Below, one piece after another: positions 25,751-34,817 of a stretch of 64,000 nucleotides of DNA. The position numbers and the translations under genes are program-made. Under the pieces are notes generated by a model. That model did not search any database, was not told the origin of the DNA, and saw only the letters and a program-made list of their open reading frames with translations. How positions within the stretch are numbered: the stretch's first letter is position 1; each line of letters opens with the position of its first letter. The stretch comes from Bordetella parapertussis (GTDB taxonomy: Bacteria; Pseudomonadota; Gammaproteobacteria; Burkholderiales; Burkholderiaceae_B): the NCBI GenBank assembly GCA_945865935.1, contig CAMBFI010000014.1, forward strand, positions 1-64,000, in the 5' to 3' direction.

Positions 25751-26725
25751 TTAATCAACTCGAGCCCCGGCCATCTTAATCAAATCGCCCCACTTCACGA
25801 TCTCAGCGCCAATCACTTTCTTGAAGTCGTCAGGGTTGCTCTTGATTGGTGTGGACCCTTGCTCCGCAAGTTTTGCTAGTACGCTGGGATCTTGCAAAAC
25901 AGACTGCACCGCATTGCTGAGTTTTTGAACAACTTCTTTCGGCGTTCCGGTCGGGACAAAGATGCCATTCCACAGCACGATTTCAAATCCCGGCAAGACC
26001 TCGGCAATGGCAGGCATATTTGGAAACTTAGCGATGCGGGACTTGGTCGTGACGCCGAGCGGCCTGAGTTTGCCGCTATCAACAAAACCTAGCACTTCTA
26101 CAAGTGGCGAGAAGACAGCTTGTATCTGACCGGCCAGCAGATCATTATTAGCAAGCGAGCCACCTTTGTAGGGCACATGAACCATGTCGCCACCGACCAT
26201 GTTGTTAAACAAGACTCCCGCAAGGTGATTTGACGCGCCGCTGCCCGAAGAGCCGTAGTTAATCGCTATCTTTTTTTGCTTCACGACCTCGACAAAGTCT
26301 TTCAGTGTTTTAGCTTGAAAGTCATTGTTCACCATCAGTACGTTTGGAATCAACGCAACTTGCGAGACGGGAATAAGGTCCTTTTGTACATTGAGCCCCA
26401 TGTTCTTGTACAAGGATACGTTTGCAGTCAACGTGCTGGTGTGAAGCAAAATCGTGTAGCCATCAGGTGTGGCACGTGCAACCGCAGCGGCACCGATATT
26501 GCCCCCAGCGCCTGTTCTGTTTTCGACCACAATATTTTGGCCTAGGATGCCGCCAAGCTTCTCGGCCAACATGCGCGCCGTGATGTCAGTGCTGCCACCT
26601 GCGGCAAAAGGCACCACCATCGTGATAGGCCGCGCGGGCCAGGTTTGCGCCTGAGCGAATCCGCAGGTACCAAGAACGAGTGTTGAAACAGAAAGAACAG
26701 CTTTGATTATTGTTGAACGCATCAT
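25751..26725 (-). CDS. Bug/TctC-family solute-binding protein of the aconitase X cluster
   Basis: About 324 residues with a signal peptide ending FAQAQ, ligand loop PFAAGGSTD, VENRTGAGG and TPDGYT. The ATG at 26725 is six bases after AAGGAG; the ATG at 26731 touches that site. Its start lies two bases after the stop of the aconitase X small subunit, and RraA follows 32 bases downstream, so it is firmly inside this operon and probably delivers the pathway substrate. Confidence 0.93.
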   Translation of the reverse strand: MMRSTIIKAVLSVSTLVLGTCGFAQAQTWPARPITMVVPFAAGGSTDITARMLAEKLGGILGQNIVVENRTGAGGNIGAAAVARATPDGYTILLHTSTLTANVSLYKNMGLNVQKDLIPVSQVALIPNVLMVNNDFQAKTLKDFVEVVKQKKIAINYGSSGSGASNHLAGVLFNNMVGGDMVHVPYKGGSLANNDLLAGQIQAVFSPLVEVLGFVDSGKLRPLGVTTKSRIAKFPNMPAIAEVLPGFEIVLWNGIFVPTGTPKEVVQKLSNAVQSVLQDPSVLAKLAEQGSTPIKSNPDDFKKVIGAEIVKWGDLIKMAGARVD

Positions 26726-26727
26726 GG

Positions 26728-27150
26728 TCATCTCCTTTTTGTGATTTCTACTTTTCCTGCATCTGCATCTACTTCGACAAAGTCACCATTCGCAATCGCC
26801 GTTGTCGGGTTTTCATTCAAACCTGCGACAACGGGAATGTTTCCGATAATTGCACCAACTGTCGTAATGGGCTCTGGGTTAACTTGAATAAAGGCGACGG
26901 GTGCCGTGCCGCGTGAAACCATGTCATATATTTTGTAGGACCCACCTGTGGAGCCTTTTCCCGTCAAAAACACAAGCACTTTGCCCGCGATGTTGATGCC
27001 CTCGAGTTCGTGACCGGGTTCGGTGACGATTCCTGTCATGTTGTCGACACCGCCGTTGAAACTGATCGCTTCACACGTCACGACCGCTTCTCCGCTTGCT
27101 TTGCCTTTAACAATTTTTCGACCTTGCAGTGTTATTTTTTCTGTAGCCAT
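26728..27150 (-). CDS. Aconitase X small subunit (swivel domain, DUF126)
   Basis: About 140 residues of the DUF126 family, the mobile swivel domain of aconitase X. Characteristic segments are GRKIVKGKASGEAVV near the start, the GKVLVFLTGKGSTGGSYK loop that covers the active site, and NPTTAIANGDFVEVD near the end. The start at 27150 follows GGAGGT by seven bases and lies five bases past the large-subunit stop. It works as a heterodimer with the product of the preceding gene. Confidence 0.9.
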   Translation of the reverse strand: MATEKITLQGRKIVKGKASGEAVVTCEAISFNGGVDNMTGIVTEPGHELEGINIAGKVLVFLTGKGSTGGSYKIYDMVSRGTAPVAFIQVNPEPITTVGAIIGNIPVVAGLNENPTTAIANGDFVEVDADAGKVEITKRR

Positions 27151-27155
27151 GGTGC

Positions 27156-28397
27156 TTACCTCCATACGCCGTTGATTGCGGCCTGCATGACGCGCGATAG
27201 GTTGCCGTAGTGCGCAGGTAAGCCAAATTGTCCCGGAGCATAAAAAGCCATTTTGGCGGAGTTGGTGGTTAAGGTTTTATAACCCTTATTGGGGGCAATC
27301 ACACGACTGCGCGCAAGAAAAGGGCAGGTCTCGCGCACGACGACTCCGCCAGCTTTTTTGATCGTGTCGACATATCCCATTTGTTCTGCCATGGCGTACA
27401 TCGCGCCGGCCGTAGTCACCCACAGCGACACATCCTTATGTACTTTTTTACCTTCGAGTGCCTCTGCAACTTCGCGCAGCTCTTGTACCGAGGCGTTCGG
27501 ACAGCCGACCAGAATCCAATCAACGTGATCGGAGGGCTCTTTGTTTAAGGCGTTTTCACATTGCGTTCTTTCTTCTGCTCCGTAGACCAGGGTCTTTGCG
27601 GGCGCGCGTCCCCCGAAGGCCGCTTCGACGGTCGGCGCTTCAGGAGTGACACCCACGGCGTGAAACATGCTGACAGCGCCGGAGGCAGCAAGTGCTGCGC
27701 TAAGTGCCTTAAGATCTTCAAGGGTAGGATTGTTTGGAAGTCCAACAAAAACAGGCGTGTCCTGACCCGCAATTTTTCCCGCGAAATAGCCTAATGTGCC
27801 GTAGTCCGTCATATCACGCATAGGCGTTTCGACATTAATCAAGAAACTTCCGTAGCGATTCTCTGTGAGATGAAATCCATACTCAGGGGTGCGACCCGTT
27901 AGTGCAGTGGCCAAGGCGCTTGGACCCCCTTCGCGGTTGGTTCTCGCGCCACACACTGAGTTCGCGAAGACGACGGCAGAGGATTCACCCCAGGCCATAT
28001 GTTCACCAAAACGAGGCATATTGCCAACTAAATAAGGGATGCAGGTATTGCAGGTGTTGGCACCCATCCCAGCGTAGGCGCCGGTCAGGCGCACTTGTAG
28101 CGTGGTGTCCGACTCCGGAATTCCAATTTCTTGCCATTGGCTCGGATCGACTGCAGTGGGATTCGTCGTGACGCGCGTGACGAACTTTCCACCCTGTTTG
28201 CGGATATCTTCGACAAACCGTGTCCCGGCCTCTTCTGCCACAAGTACAGAAGAGCCCGCCATGTGCACATTGTTGACCGGTAAGAGTCGCTCAGCGCCGA
28301 AACTTTCTCCTAGCGCTACAAGGATTTCCATGGCCTTTTGGACCGCGGGCCCTCGGTCGCCATTGAACATCAGTGTCTCTTCGTCCGTCAGTAACAT
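27156..28397 (-). CDS. Aconitase X large (catalytic, iron-sulfur) subunit, DUF521
   Basis: About 413 residues of the DUF521 family. Conserved features include the N-terminal LTDEETLMFNGDRGPAVQ, the cysteine-bearing GANTCNTCIPY and SVCGARTNREGGPS segments, and a late TCPFLARSR cysteine; these supply an iron-sulfur cluster. Bacterial two-subunit aconitase X enzymes have been shown to dehydrate cis-3-hydroxy-L-proline, whereas archaeal ones act on mevalonate 5-phosphate; other members are unassigned. Neighbours here (RraA, ThDP decarboxylase, Bug) are not those of hydroxyproline breakdown. The start at 28397 is four bases after GGAGGT. Confidence 0.88.
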   Translation of the reverse strand: MLLTDEETLMFNGDRGPAVQKAMEILVALGESFGAERLLPVNNVHMAGSSVLVAEEAGTRFVEDIRKQGGKFVTRVTTNPTAVDPSQWQEIGIPESDTTLQVRLTGAYAGMGANTCNTCIPYLVGNMPRFGEHMAWGESSAVVFANSVCGARTNREGGPSALATALTGRTPEYGFHLTENRYGSFLINVETPMRDMTDYGTLGYFAGKIAGQDTPVFVGLPNNPTLEDLKALSAALAASGAVSMFHAVGVTPEAPTVEAAFGGRAPAKTLVYGAEERTQCENALNKEPSDHVDWILVGCPNASVQELREVAEALEGKKVHKDVSLWVTTAGAMYAMAEQMGYVDTIKKAGGVVVRETCPFLARSRVIAPNKGYKTLTTNSAKMAFYAPGQFGLPAHYGNLSRVMQAAINGVWR

Positions 28398-28426
28398 GCA
28401 TACCTCCACGTGGCTTAGTCATTATT

Positions 28427-28456
28427 GATCAGTTGTTAATTGACCAGTCGTTGAAT
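28427..28456. promoter_or_regulatory. Tandem 15-bp direct repeat upstream of the aconitase X operon
   Basis: GATCAGTTGTTAATT is followed at once by GACCAGTCGTTGAAT, 11 of 15 bases identical and in register. It lies 30 to 59 bases before the aconitase X start codon, where a promoter or operator would be expected. The regulator is unknown and no regulator gene is nearby. Confidence 0.4.
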
Positions 28457-28555
28457 TTAACTGAAAAACTACGTCACTGGGCCAGTGAAAATATTTAGAG
28501 GAATGACGCATACGGTTATTATTAGCCGACACTAAAAACCTAGGTAATCCACGCC

Positions 28556-29656
28556 ATGTTTATCCGGTTTCGTTTGCTAATTGGCTTGTTGGCCAGCATG
28601 TTTTCCGCGTTGGCACATAGCCAAGTCACCCCGCTCTGCCGGTATGCGGACGAGAGATGTACCGAATGGGTCCCTCTAGGCAACGATCAGAGAGGTCTGA
28701 TTTATCGCACATTTGCCCTAAACCAGCGTAACGAAGGCATCGAGCACGCCACAGTCGTCATCCACGGTCAGGGCCGTAATGCGGATGGTTATTTTCGGCA
28801 TGCGTTGGCAGGGGCCTTTCTGGCAGACGTATTACAAAATACCTTAGTGGTATCTCCTCGGTTCGCGTCGAACGAAGGTGGAAGTTGCCGCGATAAATTG
28901 GATTCAAATGAAGTTGGCTGGATATGTCTTGGCCCGGCAAGCTGGCGAAGTGGCGGTGAGCAGGCCACACCAGCCGCGAAGAAAATAAATTCTTTCGATT
29001 TCATGGATGCGATTGTTGCGCGTCTAGCGAACCGTAACGTATTCCCCAACCTGCGGACGATCGTGATTGCGGGACACTCTGCAGGCGGGCAGTATGTTGG
29101 CCGCTATCAGATGGCGAATCGCCTTCACGAGAACCTTCGAACAGAAAAAAATATTCAGATTACTTACGTGATCGGCAATCCCTCCTCCTATACTTACCCA
29201 GACGCATTGCGTCCAACCCGCTCCGCCATCCCCGCAAATATCAGCGCGGCTGCTCCTGGATATATGCCTGTACCATCGGTCAAGCCACAAACCCCTTTTG
29301 CACCCTACGCGGATGCGGCAGGGTGTACAAACTTTAATAGCTGGCCCTATGGCATGGAAAATAAAGTGGGTGCAGTACGTAACATACCGAATGACCAACT
29401 TAAAGAGCGTTTGGCGACGCGCCCCACCACATTTTTGTTGGGTGAGCTAGATATTCTTCCGTTGTACGGGTTTGATAGTTCGTGCGCTGCAATGGCCCAG
29501 GGGCCAACCCGACTCGCCCGAGGCTTTGCCTATGCAAGCTTTGTGAATGAAACGCTTAAAAGCAAGCATTCTGCGATCATGGTACCCGCGTGCGGCCATG
29601 ATGCACGCTGTATGTTTAGCGCCGAAAAGGCGTTACCGTATCTATTTATTCGTTAA
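28556..29656 (+). CDS. Exported alpha/beta hydrolase with GHSAGG elbow
   Basis: A 366-residue protein with a signal peptide ending LAHSQ. It has a nucleophile elbow IAGHSAGGQYVGRYQ in the middle and VVIHGQGRNADGYF at the oxyanion position, with a C-terminal histidine in ACGHDARC and an acidic residue in GELDILP. Six or more cysteines suggest disulfides in the periplasm. It is probably an esterase of unknown substrate. It is divergent from the aconitase X operon and followed six bases later by a potassium channel gene. Confidence 0.8.
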   Translation: MFIRFRLLIGLLASMFSALAHSQVTPLCRYADERCTEWVPLGNDQRGLIYRTFALNQRNEGIEHATVVIHGQGRNADGYFRHALAGAFLADVLQNTLVVSPRFASNEGGSCRDKLDSNEVGWICLGPASWRSGGEQATPAAKKINSFDFMDAIVARLANRNVFPNLRTIVIAGHSAGGQYVGRYQMANRLHENLRTEKNIQITYVIGNPSSYTYPDALRPTRSAIPANISAAAPGYMPVPSVKPQTPFAPYADAAGCTNFNSWPYGMENKVGAVRNIPNDQLKERLATRPTTFLLGELDILPLYGFDSSCAAMAQGPTRLARGFAYASFVNETLKSKHSAIMVPACGHDARCMFSAEKALPYLFIR

Positions 29657-29662
29657 TTTTTT

Positions 29663-30514
29663 ATGACATCCCCAAGCACGAAGACCGAGCCAATCAGACA
29701 GCGCATATCAAAAATCGTTTTTGAGTCCGATACGGTAGCCGGGCGACGTTTTGATAAAGCGCTATTTGCCGCAATTATCTTGTCCATCATGGTTGTTGTG
29801 CTGGCAAGCGTGGAGTCTATTGCAAGTAAACATGCGGTCACACTTAATATCCTGGAGTGGATATTTACGATCGCGTTTACCTTGGAGTATTTAGTCAGAG
29901 TGTATTGTTCTAAGCAAAGACTCAACTACATATTTAGTTTTTTTGGGATTATCGATCTGCTTGCGATCGTGCCAACATACTTAGCTTTAATCTTCCCAGA
30001 GTTACATTCGCTGATTGATGTGAGAGTGTTGCGTTTAGTCCGAATATTCCGTGTATTTAAGTTAACGGCCTATTCGTCCGAATACGCACACCTCGCACGG
30101 GCGCTTGCAGCGAGCAAACGAAAGATTCTCGTATTTCTTTCTATCGTTTTAATGGTTGTATTGGTGATGGGCACATTGATGTATGCAATCGAGGGCCCGG
30201 AACATGGCTACACCAGCATCCCGACGGGCGTCTATTGGGCAATCACAACGATGACGACAGTCGGTTTCGGTGACATCACACCCAAAACCGATTTGGGTCG
30301 GTTCTTGTCATCAGTCATGATGCTGATAGGGTGGGGCACACTGGCTGTGCCAACGGGAATCGTCACAGCCCAGATGTCAGTTCATGCGCGTCAGGCACAG
30401 AAGATCAAGACGTGTCCCCATTGTGCGCGAAAAAATTTAGATATCTACGATAAGTTCTGCGGCACCTGTGGCGGTGAAGTCGAAGCGGCGACCCATTCAT
30501 CCGTAAAATATTAA
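29663..30514 (+). CDS. Voltage-gated potassium channel with C-terminal zinc ribbon
   Basis: A 283-residue six-helix ion transporter. S4 is visible as RVLRLVRIFRVFKLT with spaced arginines, and the pore loop has the potassium filter TVGFGD near residues 199-204. After S6 a short linker leads to a zinc-ribbon-like tail, CPHC about 251-254 and CGTC about 269-272. The ribbon could bind metal or mediate tetramer contacts. It starts six bases after the hydrolase stop, with little room for its own promoter. Confidence 0.88.
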   Translation: MTSPSTKTEPIRQRISKIVFESDTVAGRRFDKALFAAIILSIMVVVLASVESIASKHAVTLNILEWIFTIAFTLEYLVRVYCSKQRLNYIFSFFGIIDLLAIVPTYLALIFPELHSLIDVRVLRLVRIFRVFKLTAYSSEYAHLARALAASKRKILVFLSIVLMVVLVMGTLMYAIEGPEHGYTSIPTGVYWAITTMTTVGFGDITPKTDLGRFLSSVMMLIGWGTLAVPTGIVTAQMSVHARQAQKIKTCPHCARKNLDIYDKFCGTCGGEVEAATHSSVKY

Positions 30515-30569
30515 ATGGTCAGGCGAAGCCCTTCAACAAAAGTCATCAGAGCCTAGGCGGTCGGTTACT

Positions 30570-31034
30570 TCAAACTTTTCGCTGTATACGTGCAGTGTGT
30601 ATGATCTGTGTCATGCCGAAAAGCACGGAAATCGACCATCCGAAGGAGATCATGCCACTTAGCGCGATCACAACCATCACGAGATCCCAACTAAGAGGCA
30701 AGGGATTATTGGTAAAGCCGAGGGTCGTGTATACACTGCCTGCAAACAGCATTGCCTGATGGGCATTCGGGATCAACCCAGAGAGGTTAAGTGCTAGTCC
30801 CCAAATGTATATTTCCAGTAAGTGGGATAGCGCTAAGATAAATGCCATGACGTAAAAAACAGGTTGAATCCAGCCATACCGCTTTGCGGCAATCAGTGCG
30901 TCGGTGATCTTCTCATACTGACGCGTGACCAGAAACATATAGGTCGCGTGCAGAACAAGAATGAGAAAGAGCATGGCGCCACCGAACAGCAAAGCGTCAG
31001 CATTAAAGACATACTGAGAGGAGTTATTCAACAT
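30570..31034 (-). CDS. Small two-pore-helix ion-channel-like membrane protein
   Basis: A 154-residue membrane protein with four hydrophobic helices. Near residue 105 it has SVYTTLGFTNNPLP, placed between two helices like the pore loop of Ion_trans_2 proteins, though the filter reads TLGFTN rather than TVGYGD, so ion selectivity is uncertain. It is convergent with the voltage-gated channel gene. I regard it as a channel relative of unknown function. Confidence 0.6.
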   Translation of the reverse strand: MLNNSSQYVFNADALLFGGAMLFLILVLHATYMFLVTRQYEKITDALIAAKRYGWIQPVFYVMAFILALSHLLEIYIWGLALNLSGLIPNAHQAMLFAGSVYTTLGFTNNPLPLSWDLVMVVIALSGMISFGWSISVLFGMTQIIHTARIQRKV

Positions 31035-31054
31035 TATCGGTCACTTACTAATTG

Positions 31055-31699
31055 TCAAATGTGTTGTGGTTGAATCGCAGCGCTTAGGCCACACATTGGG
31101 CTTGTTAACGGTGGCGGGCCTTTCTTGACTAATACCGCGGCATTAGCCATCGATGCTTGAGCCAAAGCCACAACGTTAGCCCCGTTTAGATATGCGTTAT
31201 CCGCCGCGGTAGCGATCGCTGAAAAATATCCGCTCAGATCCCCAGTTTTAAAAAGACCCCATATGTTTGGGATGAGCCGAATTTCGATGGTCGAGGTTGC
31301 GCTGCGAGGGACGCCATGAAATAGTTCCGAAGTCGGCTTTACCGTTGTGTCTGCCGCGCAAAGAACAAGGATTCGACCGCCTTGCGAGACGGCTTGCTTG
31401 GCTAAAGCCTCGTCCACTCTAATGATGCGTGTCGACGTTTCGGTTGATAGCCCATCAACGGCTGGCCCCAGCGTTGAACAAGTCAGGAGCACAGCATCGT
31501 GATTGGCACACAGATTTCGTAATGCGGCCTGCGTGTCCGCAATAATTGTTTTTGTTAGACCGCCACTATCTTCTGCTGCTGCTAAAAGATCTGATCTGAC
31601 AACATGAGTTAATTGCAGCGAATCGCAACGCAGACTATTCGCAGCTTCGTGAAAGACGGCGACGTTACTGTCGGCTGTATGTAAGCAAGCGATTCGCAT
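31055..31699 (-). CDS. Asp/Glu racemase-fold protein lacking the second catalytic cysteine
   Basis: A 214-residue protein of the aspartate/glutamate/hydantoin racemase superfamily. The first catalytic cysteine is Cys74 in LLTCSTLGPA. At the position of the second (usually VALACT) it reads VVALAQASMANAA, with no cysteine. One-cysteine members include arylmalonate decarboxylase and maleate isomerase variants, so decarboxylation or isomerisation is as likely as racemisation. It lies 20 bases upstream of the small ion-channel-like gene on the same strand. Confidence 0.75.
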   Translation of the reverse strand: MRIACLHTADSNVAVFHEAANSLRCDSLQLTHVVRSDLLAAAEDSGGLTKTIIADTQAALRNLCANHDAVLLTCSTLGPAVDGLSTETSTRIIRVDEALAKQAVSQGGRILVLCAADTTVKPTSELFHGVPRSATSTIEIRLIPNIWGLFKTGDLSGYFSAIATAADNAYLNGANVVALAQASMANAAVLVKKGPPPLTSPMCGLSAAIQPQHI

Positions 31700-31924
31700 C
31701 CGTTATGGCCTTGAAAGAGCGCAGGTGATCAAGCCTGCGATAGCTAGTAGGGTGCAGCGAAAGCGTCTGATCATATGAAGTCTAAAATAATAATCTATGA
31801 GCTATTCTAAGGTGAAAATTTTTCTTTGTTGCAATATTTGATCTTCGCTATCTGAAACAACGTCCGAACGTATAAAAGTCAGGTAACGTATCATGCAATA
31901 AAACCTAAGGAGCGCAAAATCAAG

Positions 31925-32794
31925 ATGGCGAACTCTAAAGAATACACACCCCCAAAGGTCTGGGCATGGGATCAACCCAGTGGCGGTGCGTTTGAAAGCA
32001 TTAACCGCCCGATTGCCGGTCCCACCCACGAAAAAATATTGCCAGTGGGCAAGCACCCCTTACAACTTTATTCGCTGGGGACACCGAACGGCGTTAAGGT
32101 TACGATCTTGCTTGAAGAGTTGCTCGCGCTTGGTCACACGGGTGCGGAATACGATGCCTGGCTGATTAACATTCGGAAGGGCGATCAGTTTGGCTCAGGC
32201 TTTGTCGAGATCAACCCCAACTCCAAGATCCCAGCCCTGCTTGATCGCAGTGGTGCTCAGCCCCTACATGTATTTGAATCTGGCGCCATCTTGCTTTATC
32301 TCGCAGAAAAATTTCAAGCGTTTCTGCCCCCCGATATTGCGGGACGTACCGGGACCCTCAACTGGTTGTTTTGGCAGATGGGTAGCGCTCCCTATTTAGG
32401 CGGTGGGTTCGGTCATTTTTATGCGTATGCGCCCGCAAAGTTCGAATACGCAATCGATCGCTTTGCGATGGAGACCAAGCGGCAGCTAGATGTACTTGAA
32501 CGCCGTTTGGCGACGAATGAATATCTTGCCGGTGAACGCTATACCATTGCTGATATTGCTGTGTTTCCTTGGTATGGAGGGTTAGTGAAGGGCTGGCTGT
32601 ATGGGGCGGCAGAGTTTTTGAGCGTGCAAGACTATAAGCATGTGCAGCGCTGGGCAGACAATATATATAGTCGTCCTGCGGTCAAGCGCGGACGGATGGT
32701 GAACCGTATGACAGGGGACCCTTCAGAGCAGTTGCGCGAGCGTCACGATGCGAGCGATTTTGATACTAAAACACAAGATAAATATGCTGAATGA
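31925..32794 (+). CDS. yghU: Glutathione-dependent disulfide-bond oxidoreductase, YghU type
   Basis: A 289-residue nu-class glutathione transferase relative. The N-terminal arm PPKVWAWDQPSGGAFESINRP is typical of YghU/YfcG, followed by a thioredoxin-fold domain (QLYSLGTPNGVKVTILLEE, NSKIPALLD, ESGAILLYLAEKF) and an all-helical C-terminal domain. These proteins reduce disulfides with two bound glutathiones. AAGGAG lies upstream. The 3' end overlaps the fumarylacetoacetase gene by 11 bases. Confidence 0.9.
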   Translation: MANSKEYTPPKVWAWDQPSGGAFESINRPIAGPTHEKILPVGKHPLQLYSLGTPNGVKVTILLEELLALGHTGAEYDAWLINIRKGDQFGSGFVEINPNSKIPALLDRSGAQPLHVFESGAILLYLAEKFQAFLPPDIAGRTGTLNWLFWQMGSAPYLGGGFGHFYAYAPAKFEYAIDRFAMETKRQLDVLERRLATNEYLAGERYTIADIAVFPWYGGLVKGWLYGAAEFLSVQDYKHVQRWADNIYSRPAVKRGRMVNRMTGDPSEQLRERHDASDFDTKTQDKYAE

Positions 32795-34094
32795 AACACA
32801 CGATCCTAGCCTAACGAGTTGGCTCGAGAGTGCTAACGACACCGCTATCGGGTTTCCGGTCCAGCATTTGCCCTTCGCTGTGTTTCGCCGAGCCGGCCGC
32901 CTCGAGGCCGATCGACCAGGCGTAGCATTAGGTGATCAGATCATTGACTTAGCGCAACTGGCTGCAATCAACCCTTTCTCTGGTTTAGCCGCTGAAGCGC
33001 TCAATGCATGCACAGGACCCACGCTCAATGCGCTGATGGCGCTCGGCAATGCGCACTGGACGGAGTTGAGGTTGGCCCTGTCGCGTGCCGTTCGTGTTGG
33101 CAGTAGCTTACAAGCTGAAATCACGCGCGTGTTGATCCCCCAAGCGCAGGCGGAATACAGCTTGCCTGCACACATCCGCGACTACACAGATTTCTATATT
33201 TCGATTTATCACGCCACGGCCGGAGGCAAGATTTCGCGCCCCGATGCACCGTTGTTGCCGAACTTTAAGTGGCTCCCTATCGGCTACCACGGTCGTGCAT
33301 CGAGTGTGGTGATATCAGGTCACGAGGTAGTGCGTCCTGTTGGCCAGTCGCGCCCCGCGCATGCGGACGAAGCACCGAGCTTCGGTCCGAGTAAGAGGCT
33401 GGATTTTGAGCTGGAAATGGGCATGTTTGTGGGGGCAGGTAACGCGCAAGGCACACGCATTTCGATCGACCAGGCAGAAGAGCATATTTTTGGTATTTGT
33501 ATTCTGAATGATTGGTCAGCGCGCGATATTCAGGCCTGGGAAGTTCAGCCACTAGGACCTTTCTTAGCCAAAAGTTTTGCCACGACGATCTCGCCATGGA
33601 TCGTCACCCGCGAGGCGCTCGAGCCCTTTCGGCTCCCCTTTAATCGCCCCGCGACGGATCCGCAGCCCTTACCTTATCTGATGAACGAAGCTACCAAACA
33701 AGGTGGGGTGTATGACATTAGTCTGCGCGCATTGATGTCAACAGAACAATCACGTGCAGCTAAACACCCACCGGCGTTGTTGGCGCATAGTAATTTATGC
33801 CATGCATACTGGACGTTATCTCAGCTCATCACCCATCACACCGTGAATGGTTGTAACTTACAGGCTGGTGATTTGATTGGTACCGGAACGATGTCTGGTC
33901 CTAACCCTGATCAGGCCTTATCCTTTAATGAACTAAGCGCTGGCGCTACTCGGGCGGTCACACTACCATGGGGACAAGAGCGTACGTTTTTGGAAGACGG
34001 TGACGAGATTATCTTGCAAGCCGAGTGCATCAAACAAGGGTATCCAAGATTAAACTTCGGTCAAGCAACCGGGAAAATCCTGCCATCCATATAA
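32784..34094 (+). CDS. fahA: Fumarylacetoacetase
   Basis: About 436 residues matching full-length fumarylacetoacetase, the last enzyme of tyrosine/homogentisate breakdown (fumarylacetoacetate to fumarate and acetoacetate). Visible marks are RDYTDFYISIYHA (calcium and catalytic-His region), FELEMGMFVG, LNDWSARDIQAWE, and LIGTGTMSGP. The start at 32784 overlaps the yghU stop, indicating translational coupling with a glutathione enzyme; maleylacetoacetate isomerase, another GST-fold enzyme, normally precedes this step. Homogentisate dioxygenase is not in the window. Confidence 0.92.
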   Translation: MLNETHDPSLTSWLESANDTAIGFPVQHLPFAVFRRAGRLEADRPGVALGDQIIDLAQLAAINPFSGLAAEALNACTGPTLNALMALGNAHWTELRLALSRAVRVGSSLQAEITRVLIPQAQAEYSLPAHIRDYTDFYISIYHATAGGKISRPDAPLLPNFKWLPIGYHGRASSVVISGHEVVRPVGQSRPAHADEAPSFGPSKRLDFELEMGMFVGAGNAQGTRISIDQAEEHIFGICILNDWSARDIQAWEVQPLGPFLAKSFATTISPWIVTREALEPFRLPFNRPATDPQPLPYLMNEATKQGGVYDISLRALMSTEQSRAAKHPPALLAHSNLCHAYWTLSQLITHHTVNGCNLQAGDLIGTGTMSGPNPDQALSFNELSAGATRAVTLPWGQERTFLEDGDEIILQAECIKQGYPRLNFGQATGKILPSI

Positions 34095-34115
34095 AGAAAG
34101 GATCATCAAAAGCAT

Positions 34116-34805
34116 ATGTCAATCCATATCGGTTTTTTACTATTCCCGAATCTCACGCAGCTCGACTTGACAGGGCCTGCTCAAGTTTTGAGTCGAATCC
34201 CGGACGCCAAAGTCCATTTGATATGGAAATCAAACGAGCCGGTTTTAACGGATGTTGGTTTTACGATAAACCCCACGACTACGTTCGCTGACTGTCCGCA
34301 GCTCGACGTACTGTGTGTTCCAGGGGGCTCCGGCATTAACGAGCAAATGGTAGATCCAGAGACATTGAATTTCCTGCGTCAACAAAGTGAACACGCCAAA
34401 TACATCACGTCAGTTTGTAATGGATCTTTAATCCTCGCCGCAGCAGGTTTACTGGACGGCTACAAGACTGCCTGCCATTGGATGTGGAGTAGCTATCTTG
34501 AAAGGTTCGGCGCGCAAGCGGTTGATGCGCGAGTCGTCAGAGATCGTAATCATTTCTCCGGTGGAGGCGTCACGGCTGGAATTGATTTTGCATTGACACT
34601 TGCCGCAGAAATTGCCGGGGAAGAGGTCGCGAAAAGAATTCAACTTGCTCTTGAATATGATCCGCAGCCTCCCTTTAATTGTGGCACGCCCACTAAGGCG
34701 GGACCTGAGATCGTCGAGAAGGTGCTCCGCTTACAAGCGGAACGCATCCAGAGGATTGAAAAGAACATTGCGATTGCTGCGACGAACAATGCTAATCGGA
34801 GCTAG
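34116..34805 (+). CDS. inhA: DJ-1/PfpI family protein, isonitrile hydratase-like
   Basis: A 229-residue DJ-1/PfpI-fold protein. Cys101 in SVCNGSLIL sits at the nucleophile elbow, the same number I recall for the essential cysteine of Pseudomonas isonitrile hydratase (InhA), which converts isonitriles to N-substituted formamides. CVPGGSGIN and CHWMWSSYLERFGA also fit that subgroup. It is 21 bases downstream of fumarylacetoacetase, but no isonitrile pathway is seen, so the physiological substrate is open. Confidence 0.78.
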   Translation: MSIHIGFLLFPNLTQLDLTGPAQVLSRIPDAKVHLIWKSNEPVLTDVGFTINPTTTFADCPQLDVLCVPGGSGINEQMVDPETLNFLRQQSEHAKYITSVCNGSLILAAAGLLDGYKTACHWMWSSYLERFGAQAVDARVVRDRNHFSGGGVTAGIDFALTLAAEIAGEEVAKRIQLALEYDPQPPFNCGTPTKAGPEIVEKVLRLQAERIQRIEKNIAIAATNNANRS

Positions 34806-34817
34806 AGCTATGTTCCT

